From Candidatus Competibacteraceae bacterium (GTDB lineage: Bacteria; Pseudomonadota; Gammaproteobacteria; Competibacterales; Competibacteraceae): 6,296 nucleotides of DNA. Positions within the stretch are counted from its first letter, which is position 1. Every line of letters begins with the position of its first letter. Both the position numbers and the translations under genes were made by a program. Shown piece after piece: positions 1 through 4,934 of this stretch. The DNA lies in the NCBI GenBank assembly GCA_020444985.1, contig JAGRHK010000106.1, forward strand, positions 1 to 6,296, read 5' to 3'. Under the pieces are notes generated by a model. That model was not told where the DNA came from, searched no databases, and saw only the letters and a program-made list of their open reading frames with translations.

Positions 1-267
1 TGACTTATCCACAGGCTTATGCAATCCCCCTGCCCAGCAATTTATCCGGTTTCCATCAATCAAAAATTTTGATCAGATTCCAAGTTTTGCGCATAAATTT
101 CTGATAAAAGAATAAAAAAGAAAATGCTCAAAAAGTCATCAAAGTGTCATTAATGTAATGGCAATACGCATTTAGCGATGACTACCAAAAGTTATCCACA
201 GAGTTATCCACAGGCGCCCTGGCCAGAATTTGAGCTAATGTTATCAATTTTCTGTGGTTGATGATCA
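1..267. other. AT-rich intergenic region with DnaA boxes (candidate oriC or DnaA-titrating region)
   Basis: Three perfect copies of the consensus DnaA box TTATCCACA lie in the same orientation at 5-13, 192-200 and 204-212; the last two start 12 bp apart. Weaker matches are TTATCCGGT at 42-50 (six of nine) and TGTGGTTGA at 253-261, a reverse-strand box matching seven of nine. Between the boxes, 61-180 is about 29% GC by my count, in an otherwise GC-rich window, with A-runs around 105-145 that would melt easily. Clustered boxes beside an AT-rich stretch are the usual make-up of a bacterial replication origin. The region could instead titrate DnaA or place rsmE under DnaA control. No dnaA, dnaN, rpmH or mnmG is visible, so the origin reading is inference; the boxes themselves are directly seen. 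Confidence 0.5.
59..73. repeat. Perfect 7-bp inverted repeat in the AT-rich region
   Basis: ATCAAAA (59-65) and TTTTGAT (67-73) are perfect reverse complements around a single A. The element sits at the edge of the AT-rich stretch between the DnaA boxes and includes a GATC at 71-74. It could bind a dimeric protein or form a small cruciform, but no specific protein can be named. Confidence 0.4.
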
Positions 268-1002
268 ATGCGCATCCCTCGATTTTACCTCTCGGCGCCC
301 TTGGCTACGGGGATGACCGCGCGCCTCAGCGGCAGCGCTTTCGGCCATGCCGTGCGGGTATTACGTCTCAAACCCGGTGCACCGCTGACGTTATTTAATG
401 GCGCGGGCGGCGCGTTCGCAGCGACATTGCAGGAAGTGGGCAAGCGAGAAGCTTGGGTGCAAGTACGGGAAGCGTTGCCTGGCGAGGTGGAATCGCCCTT
501 GCGCGTTACGCTGGCGCAAGGTGTCTCGCGGGGAGAAAAGATGGATTACACCCTGCAAAAGGCGGTGGAGTTGGGCGTGGCTGCGATCCAACCCCTGTTC
601 ACCGAACGGAGTGGCGTGGATTTGACCGGTGAACGGTTGGCGCGCAAGGTCGAACACTGGCGAAGCATCGTGATCGGCGCTTGTGAACAATGCGGGCGTA
701 ACCGGTTGCCCGCATTGCAGGAGCCGCGATCACTGACCGATTGGTTAGCGCAACCGATGGAAACCGGTTTGCATCTGTTGCTCAATCCGCTGGCCAAGCA
801 GAGTCTACGCAGCCTGGAGCCGCCCACGGACCCCGTGACGTTGCTCATCGGCGCTGAAGGTGGCTTGAGTCCGGCAGAAATCAACCAGACTCAAGCGGCT
901 GGATTCACCGGCGTTCGCCTGGGACCGCGGGTATTGCGCACGGAAACCGCCGGCGTGGCGGCGCTGGCGGCATTGCAAGCCTTGTGGGGCGATTGGGATT
1001 AG
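268..1002 (+). CDS. rsmE: 16S rRNA (uracil1498-N3)-methyltransferase RsmE
   Basis: RsmE uses S-adenosylmethionine to methylate N3 of U1498 in helix 44 of 16S rRNA, acting on the assembled 30S subunit in the cytoplasm. The 244-residue product has the family's usual length. The N-terminal PUA-like RNA-binding part (about residues 1-70) opens with MRIPRFY and contains HAVRVLRLKPG. The C-terminal SPOUT knot domain shows QGVSRGEKMDYTLQKAVELG (84-103), an ACEQCGRN segment (138-145), IGAEGGLSPAE (194-204) and LGPRVLRTETA (218-228); the last two form the knotted SAM-binding site. The start fits the E. coli protein, which also begins MRIPR. No clear Shine-Dalgarno sequence precedes the ATG, and the DnaA-box region lies immediately upstream. 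It converges with the MFS gene across 88 bp where I see no convincing terminator. The identification is firm. Confidence 0.96.
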   Translation: MRIPRFYLSAPLATGMTARLSGSAFGHAVRVLRLKPGAPLTLFNGAGGAFAATLQEVGKREAWVQVREALPGEVESPLRVTLAQGVSRGEKMDYTLQKAVELGVAAIQPLFTERSGVDLTGERLARKVEHWRSIVIGACEQCGRNRLPALQEPRSLTDWLAQPMETGLHLLLNPLAKQSLRSLEPPTDPVTLLIGAEGGLSPAEINQTQAAGFTGVRLGPRVLRTETAGVAALAALQALWGDWD

Positions 1003-1090
1003 GCGAAGTCGTCCTTGCGTCCCAGGCTATGCAGAAACGCTGGCCGATTTGGATCGACGTTTTTAGGTTTAGACGCTAATCAGCACGGTT

Positions 1091-2377
1091 TCAGGCCTCT
1101 TCAGCCGGCAGCGGCATATCCTCCAGTTCCGGTTGGACATCGGTCTGCGACAGCATCTCCAGGACCACGGGCGTGGTGCGCACCATGGGCATGAACCGGC
1201 CCTGCGCAATGAGTGGAATCGGCTTGGCCCAAACCAGACGCACCAGTCCCAGCAAACCCAGCAGACCCAATGTAACCGCGGAGTAAGCGGGAATCGTGCC
1301 GGGTCCAAACCAATCCATTAACGGACCGCCGATCGCCGGGCCAGCAATGGAACCGATGCCGAAGATCAGTAGTAAGCCGCGCGTTGCGTCCAGCACTTCC
1401 CAGCGCGTCGTCAAGCGGTCATTCATCAACGCCACGCTCAGGCTGTAAACCGAGAACATCAGGCCGCCATACAGGAAAGCGCAGGCGATCAGCGCCGTTA
1501 ATGATTCATGCATGACCCGCAAGGCCAGCAGCGCAACCAGGGCGGCGGAGAAGCTGACCAGAGTCAACATGAAGCGCCGACTGTAATGATCCGATAACCG
1601 GCCAATGGGCCATTGCAGGAATGCGCCGCCGAGAATAGTCGCGCTCATGAACAGGGCAATGCCTTCCTCCGACAGACCGACCCGTTGCGCGAACACGGCG
1701 CCCAAGCTCCAGAACGCGCCGCTGACGATACCGGCGATGAATGCGCCGCAAGCCGCCAGCGGCGCCCGCCAGAACAAATGTATCAAACTGACGGGAGGCG
1801 TGGTCTGGGGTTGAGGCGCATGAATGCGCGTGGCGGCGATCGGCACCAGTCCCAGGGTGAACAGCATGGATGCGATGGCGAACAGCGTTAGCGCGCCGGT
1901 ATCGCCGATCAGGATCAGGTATTGTCCAGCAGCCAGACCGACGAGCGTGACGACCATGTACATCGCGAAGACCCGGCCGCGAACGGAGGGTGGCGTCTGT
2001 TCATTGAGCCAGCTTTCCACCACCATGTAGACGCCGAGCACCGCAATGCCGGTGACCACGCGCAGCACCGCCCAGGCGACTGGATGCACCACCAGCCCGT
2101 AGCATAGTACAGAGATGGAACCCATCGCCGCCAGCGCAGCAAAGGTACGGATGTGACCCACCCGTCGAATGAGGATCGGGACTAAAAATGTGCCCAGGAC
2201 ATAGCCCAGGAAATAGGCCGCCATCAGCGCGCCGATTGAGGTATTGGTAAAACCTTCCAGCCGCGCGCGAATGCCCAGCAGCGTGCCCAGCAGGCCATTC
2301 CCCACCAGCAGCGCGCCGAGACCGAGCAGGAGCATGGCAATAGTGCCGGACATGCGGTTTCGATTCCTAGAAGTCAT
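1091..2377 (-). CDS. Major facilitator superfamily transporter, YcaD-like
   Basis: A 428-residue inner-membrane carrier with about twelve hydrophobic segments (roughly 13-35, 47-69, 76-96, 100-122, 134-157, 162-182, then 204-227, 240-262, 269-287, 292-316, 332-352 and 358-380), as expected for the MFS_1 fold. After the fourth segment comes ESWLNEQTPPSVRGRVFAMY (121-140), which resembles the signature of the E. coli YcaD group. GRLSDHYSRR (259-268) is the typical loop between segments eight and nine. A polar C-terminal tail of some 35 residues rich in Glu and Pro follows the last helix. The substrate is unknown; YcaD itself is uncharacterised. The first ATG (2377) is preceded by GGAGAGG at a suitable distance; an in-frame ATG eight codons later has a weaker AGGA. 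The gene lies 62 bp downstream of the slipin gene but has its own promoter. Confidence 0.88.
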   Translation of the reverse strand: MTSRNRNRMSGTIAMLLLGLGALLVGNGLLGTLLGIRARLEGFTNTSIGALMAAYFLGYVLGTFLVPILIRRVGHIRTFAALAAMGSISVLCYGLVVHPVAWAVLRVVTGIAVLGVYMVVESWLNEQTPPSVRGRVFAMYMVVTLVGLAAGQYLILIGDTGALTLFAIASMLFTLGLVPIAATRIHAPQPQTTPPVSLIHLFWRAPLAACGAFIAGIVSGAFWSLGAVFAQRVGLSEEGIALFMSATILGGAFLQWPIGRLSDHYSRRFMLTLVSFSAALVALLALRVMHESLTALIACAFLYGGLMFSVYSLSVALMNDRLTTRWEVLDATRGLLLIFGIGSIAGPAIGGPLMDWFGPGTIPAYSAVTLGLLGLLGLVRLVWAKPIPLIAQGRFMPMVRTTPVVLEMLSQTDVQPELEDMPLPAEEA

Positions 2378-2406
2378 TGGAGAACCCTCTCCAACGAGCT
2401 GGAGAG
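2377..2406 (-). promoter_or_regulatory. Two mutually exclusive hairpins over the MFS ribosome-binding site
   Basis: In the MFS leader the segment 2387-2394, which carries the Shine-Dalgarno complement, can pair in two ways. It pairs with 2377-2383 (TTGGAGA/TCTCCAA, seven pairs, 4-nt loop), or with 2400-2406 (CTCTCCA/TGGAGAG, seven pairs, 6-nt loop). Both pairings hide GGAGAGG from the ribosome, and the first also covers the first base of the start codon. This would limit translation unless something melts it. The pairings are seen in the sequence; a regulatory role is inferred. Confidence 0.4.
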
Positions 2407-2422
2407 AGTTGATTTAAGAATA

Positions 2423-2454
2423 ATTATACCACCACACACTCAGCGAGGTGTCAA
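2423..2454 (-). promoter_or_regulatory. Promoter for the MFS gene, perfect hexamers and extended -10
   Basis: On the minus strand TTGACA (2454-2449) and TATAAT (2428-2423) are both perfect sigma70 hexamers. The spacer is 20 bp, longer than the optimal 17. A TGG directly before TATAAT makes an extended -10, which can compensate for poor -35 spacing. The -35 hexamer lies inside the last codons of the upstream slipin gene. The promoter would give a leader of about 40 nt before the MFS start codon. Confidence 0.6.
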
Positions 2455-3588
2455 GTTAATGCGAACGGTGTCATGCAACACGCCATCCAGGCCACCGAAT
2501 ACGGTCAACCGCTCGACTTTGTCGACTACTTTTTCCAGCGCTTCCAATTCTTTCAGGCGCAACAGAATTGGATTTTCTTCCATCAGCTTCGCTGTATTAA
2601 GCAGCGAACGCGTGGCGGCGACTTCTTCGCGTCGACGGATCACATTGGCTTGCGCCGCTTTCTCCGCCGTCACGACCTGGTTGAGAATATCCTTCATCTC
2701 ACCGGGCAGAATCACATCCTTGACGCCGACCGTTTCCAGGGCCAAGCCGTGCGGCTCAACCCGTTCGGCGACATAGTTCCGCACCACCCGGTCCAGCTCG
2801 TCCTTGTCGCCGAGCAAGCCATCCAGCGGTTGCGCGCCGATGGCTTGCCGCAAACCGAACTGCAAGGTGCGGTATAGGTGTTCTGAAATGTTACTTAACT
2901 CGCTACGCGCCTTGACTGGGTCAGCGATGCGGTACACTGCCGACAGGTTCACCCGTAAACTGACCTTGTCCCGAGTCAGCATTTCCTGGCCGGAGACTTC
3001 GAGCGTTTGCAAGCGCAGATCGATGGTTTCTACTTTGATCGTTCGGTTGAAGCGCCAGAAGGCGTGCAAGCCCGGCAGCAAGGTGCGAACTCGTTCGCCA
3101 TCCACCAATAATAAGCCGACATGGTGGTCCTCGACCTCAGCCATCAGGATGAAACCGCTCAGATTGCGGGCCAGCGTCGCTGAAGGCCGCGCCAGCAGGG
3201 CGGCGTGCGCACGTGACAGCGCGTAGTCAGCGCCGATGTCCAATAGCTCTACCTTCACCTCGACCGGACCCCGCCAGTAGGCTTGCCGGGTCGCCGGCGG
3301 CAAAACGCCTTCCAGACGACCGTTCTTGTAAATCAGGCCCACCTGCCGTTCACCGGTTTCCACGACCTGGAAATGCCGCTCTACCAAAGCTGGCTCGTTG
3401 CGCAGCAACACATCCAGCCACGGGTGATTGAATTCAGCCACAGTCAGGTCGTAGCGCTGCACCTCGTGACGGCGCAACGGATCGAACCAGCGGTAGACGC
3501 CCGGTTCCAGAATAGCCGCCAGCCGACGGTCATAGAGATGAAGCCCACGCTCGTTTTGGGCAATGACAATTCGCTTGTAACCCAACAT
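2440..3588 (-). CDS. Slipin family protein (SPFH/Band 7 domain), no transmembrane anchor
   Basis: A 382-residue protein of the SPFH (stomatin/prohibitin/flotillin) superfamily, whose members form ring- or cage-like membrane scaffolds and often modulate proteases. The core runs from about 157 to 320: VGLLLVDGERVRTLLPGLHAFW, then DLRLQTLEVSGQEMLTRD (190-207), VNLSAVYRI (213-221), LYRTLQFGLRQAIG (238-251) and LETVGVKDVILPGEMKDIL (284-302). A charged, probably helical segment (303-360) follows. Classical slipins are about 250 residues with an N-terminal membrane hairpin. Here the N-terminus is longer, lacks an obvious transmembrane helix, and contains two further copies of the beta-hairpin that opens the SPFH core. 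The start at 3588 was chosen because AGGAG stands seven bases before it and MLGYKRIVI is the typical family start; an open frame extends 33 codons upstream without support. The function is inferred at family level only. Confidence 0.85.
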   Translation of the reverse strand: MLGYKRIVIAQNERGLHLYDRRLAAILEPGVYRWFDPLRRHEVQRYDLTVAEFNHPWLDVLLRNEPALVERHFQVVETGERQVGLIYKNGRLEGVLPPATRQAYWRGPVEVKVELLDIGADYALSRAHAALLARPSATLARNLSGFILMAEVEDHHVGLLLVDGERVRTLLPGLHAFWRFNRTIKVETIDLRLQTLEVSGQEMLTRDKVSLRVNLSAVYRIADPVKARSELSNISEHLYRTLQFGLRQAIGAQPLDGLLGDKDELDRVVRNYVAERVEPHGLALETVGVKDVILPGEMKDILNQVVTAEKAAQANVIRRREEVAATRSLLNTAKLMEENPILLRLKELEALEKVVDKVERLTVFGGLDGVLHDTVRINLTPR

Positions 3589-3989
3589 GTTAGTTCTCCT
3601 CATGTAGTTATTTTGGGTTTTCCTGTTCCGCTGTTTCCAGCAGTCGAGCGTGGCGTGTTGCGATCGGCGCCGTTGCCGGCCCGCCACTGCCGAACGTCAG
3701 GATGTCATTGGATAACGGCCCCTGCCGGTTGCGTTGACAAGAAGTTGATAGGGTTGAGAGCGCGTCCCACGTCCGCGCGACGGGCGATGGGGCGAATCGT
3801 GCCGATCGCCGGCGGACCTGCCGCAACGCGAGGCGTCCCTACCCGCGCTCGCTGCGACCGGCTGGCCGATTACCAGCATCGATCCGTTGCCCGCCGCGCA
3901 AGGTCGCGCGGGCGCTGCGGGTCAGCGACCCTCCCAATGCCAAAGCGTCGAAAGGGTTGCTGCCCGCCGGGACGGCTCCCGGATGCTGC
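3589..3989. other. Intergenic region without a recognisable gene
   Basis: About 400 bases separate the slipin start from the tRNA-like fragment. The stretch is very GC-rich, especially 3770-3970, so it is open in several frames by composition alone. None of the frames gives a protein I recognise. One minus-strand frame (3826-3608) would encode 72 residues ending 19 bp before the slipin start and could be a small co-transcribed ORF; it has no clear ribosome-binding site or family features. An inverted repeat, GGTCGC (3902-3907) with GCGACC (3925-3930), is present. No convincing promoter for the slipin gene could be picked. Confidence 0.4.
3591..3600 (-). promoter_or_regulatory. Ribosome-binding site deciding the slipin start
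   Basis: On the minus strand AGGAG stands seven bases upstream of the ATG at 3588. It is the only good Shine-Dalgarno sequence near the 5' end of this open frame and rules out the longer forms starting at 3603 or further upstream. Confidence 0.7.
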
Positions 3990-4034
3990 AAGGAATGGAG
4001 CGGATTTGAACCGCAGGCCTTTTTAGGGCTTTAC
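3990..4034 (-). pseudogene. Degenerate tRNA 3'-half fragment
   Basis: The minus strand shows a T-arm-like hairpin: GCGG (4014-4011), the conserved loop TTCAAAT (4010-4004) and CCGC (4003-4000). A string resembling a tRNA acceptor 3' strand follows (CATTCCT, 3997-3991). Just before it, GCC-CTAAAAA-GGC (about 4028-4016) could be a shrunken anticodon-like hairpin directly abutting the T-arm. There is no room for a complete D-arm or variable loop, so this cannot be an intact tRNA. It may be the remains of a second gene in a former tRNA cluster. The amino acid identity cannot be read. Confidence 0.35.
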
Positions 4035-4036
4035 CA

Positions 4037-4109
4037 GTGAAAAGGAGGGACTCGAACCCTCGACCGACTGATTTGTAATCAGTTGCTCTACCCACTGAGC
4101 TACTTTCCT
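4037..4109 (-). tRNA. tRNA-like cloverleaf with anticodon ACA, probably pseudo or divergent
   Basis: The minus strand folds as a 73-nt cloverleaf: acceptor AGGAAAG/CTTTTCA, D-stem GCTC/GAGC with loop AGTGGGTA, anticodon stem ACTGA/TCAGT, five-base variable loop, T-stem GAGGG/CCCTC with loop TTCGAGT. The D, anticodon and T stems are perfect. The anticodon loop TTACAAA (4078-4072) puts ACA (4076-4074) at positions 34-36, nominally Cys UGU with an unusual A34. The acceptor has an A1-A72 mismatch and a G-U pair, the discriminator is C, and no CCA is encoded, unlike most gammaproteobacterial tRNA genes. The body resembles Thr(UGU) tRNAs, whose anticodon arm is the exact reverse complement of this one. 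It is either a functional oddity, a tRNA-Thr with a flipped loop, or a pseudogene. I see no strong promoter of its own. Confidence 0.6.
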
Positions 4110-4112
4110 TGC

Positions 4113-4228
4113 TTCGAAGTCCCGTCGTCGCCCGACACACGCGGCGCCATGATTAGCTTGAGCGCGCCGGACCGGCATACAGAACCGGTACCGTTGTGCG
4201 ATGGCGGGGCTGCTTCGAATCGGTTGCA
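4113..4228. other. Spacer between tRNA-like gene and upstream terminator
   Basis: I see no gene, terminator or good promoter here. The nine-base string TGCTTCGAA occurs at 4110-4118, at the 5' edge of the tRNA-like gene, and again at 4211-4219, 101 bp away. The flanking bases do not match, so this is probably chance. Confidence 0.3.
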
Positions 4229-4269
4229 GAAAAAACAAAACCCCGGAAGGCGCACTGCCGACCGGGGTT
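4229..4269 (-). terminator. Intrinsic terminator of the structured RNA
   Basis: On the minus strand AACCCCGG (4269-4262) pairs with CCGGGGTT (4246-4239), eight pairs. An inner GGC/GCC stem and a five-base loop sit inside, and the U-rich tail TTGTTTTTT follows. Read on the plus strand, the tail TTCTTTG is weaker, so the main direction is minus. Confidence 0.75.
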
Positions 4270-4280
4270 CTTTGTCTCCC

Positions 4281-4314
4281 GTTCGGAGGGCTGCCTGGCG
4301 TGGACCCTCCGAAC
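4281..4314 (-). repeat. Perfect 10-bp inverted repeat (stem-loop) inside the structured RNA
   Basis: GTTCGGAGGG (4281-4290) and CCCTCCGAAC (4305-4314) are exact reverse complements around a 14-base loop. The hairpin lies 11 bases upstream of the terminator stem on the minus-strand transcript. Its bases 4305-4307 are shared with the competing 4300-4307/4337-4344 helix. Confidence 0.6.
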
Positions 4315-4435
4315 TGAATTGCGCAGGGTCTACGTCGGGTCCACCGCTGGCGCGCAACCGCGTCTTGCCGGCAAACGCCGGTTAGCCATGGATGAAAAAT
4401 AGGGGTTGTGAAGTTTCTGATGCATAGGGCGGCGG

Positions 4436-4463
4436 ATTATAGTCGAGAAAAATGGCCAGTCAA
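4436..4463 (-). promoter_or_regulatory. Strong sigma70-type promoter for the structured RNA
   Basis: On the minus strand TTGACT (4463-4458) and TATAAT (4441-4436) are separated by 16 bp: one mismatch to the -35 consensus and none to the -10. Transcription should start near 4430-4425. It is one of the two best promoters in the window, and its only immediate product is the ~200-nt RNA ending at the 4229-4269 terminator. Confidence 0.7.
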
Positions 4464-4570
4464 GTTCATTTTGCGCAATTTTATTTAAGGCGGATTCCCA
4501 TCGAATGATTCAACTCCTCCTCCAAGCGGGCAAGGAGATTGAACGGTTAAAGCAAGGTTGATGGCTTTAA
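4464..4570. other. Short intergenic stretch upstream of the AraC remnant
   Basis: This sequence is AT-richer than the surroundings. A tiny plus-strand frame at 4505-4561 would give 18 residues (MIQLLLQAGKEIERLKQG), perhaps a coil-like scrap of an older gene. It has no ribosome-binding site and no recognisable family, so it is not called as a gene. Confidence 0.3.
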
Positions 4571-4924
4571 TCGGGCGGTACTTATCGGAACTGGCGAATA
4601 GGGGATGAGAGAGCTACACTTTTTCAATGTTCCAAAACATCATTCTCAATGAACGAATTGGCCGAGTACATCACGCTATCGTTGACTCGATGGGTGCCTC
4701 TATTCAAGGAAAAAGTGGGGACGTCGATCCGCTGCTTGCGACAATGGCGCTACATGTGGGCGGTCGCGGCGCCGGTTTCCAAAAACCTGACCCTGATCGC
4801 AGCGGCGCTGGATGCGGGATTTGCCGATTCTGCGCATTTCAGCCGGGCGGTTCGCAACCTATTCAGCATCACGCTGTCCTCGGTGTTTGGCCGCGCCGCC
4901 AACGTCCAGAGGGTGCTCGCCTGA
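4571..4924 (+). pseudogene. Remnant of an AraC-family regulator (DNA-binding domain only)
   Basis: The open frame, with its first ATG at 4649 (91 residues), encodes most of an AraC/XylS-type double helix-turn-helix. The part NELAEYITLSLTRWVPLFKEKVGTSIRCLRQW corresponds to the first HTH with its usual FKE..G.S pattern. LIAAALDAGFADSAHFSRAV followed by RNLFSITLSSVFG is the second HTH and the family signature. Full AraC regulators have about 250-300 residues with an N-terminal effector domain. Here that domain and the first helix of the binding domain are absent, and the upstream in-frame codons (4571-4648) show no family similarity. Cys replaces the usual basic or aromatic residue after GTSIR, another sign of decay. 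It ends 10 bp before tatD, so it may only be a relic. A short functional DNA-binding protein is possible but less likely. Confidence 0.6.
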
Positions 4925-4934
4925 TCGGGCGCTC

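Larger units (their letters stand above)
4227..4430 (-). ncRNA. Candidate structured RNA of about 200 nt, family unknown
   Basis: A near-consensus promoter at 4463-4436 and an intrinsic terminator ending near 4230 define a minus-strand transcript of about 200 nt with no credible reading frame. It carries a 5-bp hairpin at 4368-4381, a perfect 10-bp hairpin (4281-4290 with 4305-4314, 14-nt loop) and the terminator hairpin. The 5' segment 4402-4419 is complementary to 4227-4244, the terminator's 3' arm plus U-tract, at 14 of 18 positions. GGGTCCAC at 4337-4344 can pair over eight bases with GTGGACCC at 4300-4307, excluding the 10-bp hairpin. These alternatives suggest either a stable RNA with a closing stem or an attenuator-type leader. 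The SRP RNA, tmRNA and RNase P landmarks are absent. The next element downstream is the tRNA-like gene. Confidence 0.45.

Noticed and set aside
1003..1090. Terminator between the convergent rsmE and MFS genes
   Set aside because: Only a three-base-pair stem (CGA/TCG) precedes the T-run near 1061, too weak to call.
3283..4026. Long plus-strand open frame opposite the slipin gene and into the intergenic region
   Set aside because: It is antisense to a well-supported gene, biased by GC content, and shows no protein family features.
4037..4109. A plus-strand tRNA-Thr with a UGU anticodon
   Set aside because: The loop TTTGTAA reads as Thr(UGU) on the plus strand, but the D-arm and T-arm consensus (GGTTCGA context) occur only in minus orientation, so only the minus strand folds as a tRNA.
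4110..4219. Direct repeat TGCTTCGAA (4110-4118 and 4211-4219) as mobile-element ends or att sites
   Set aside because: The copies are only nine bases long, the flanks do not match, the core is a self-complementary common string, and no integrase or transposase is present.
4330..4425. A 31-residue leader peptide (minus strand, beginning MHQKLHNPYF) in the structured RNA
   Set aside because: The ATG would lie only about five bases from the predicted transcription start with no ribosome-binding site, and the peptide has no run of a single regulatory amino acid as in classical attenuators.
4227..4430. Known small RNAs: 4.5S SRP RNA, 6S RNA, tmRNA, RNase P RNA
   Set aside because: The SRP tetraloop-region consensus, a tmRNA tag frame and the RNase P core string are not present. 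A closing stem like that of 6S is possible, but the internal separate hairpins do not fit its single long rod.
4505..4561. Tiny plus-strand ORF of 18 residues with a coil-like sequence
   Set aside because: It has no ribosome-binding site, no recognisable family and no context; it may be a chance frame or an old gene scrap.
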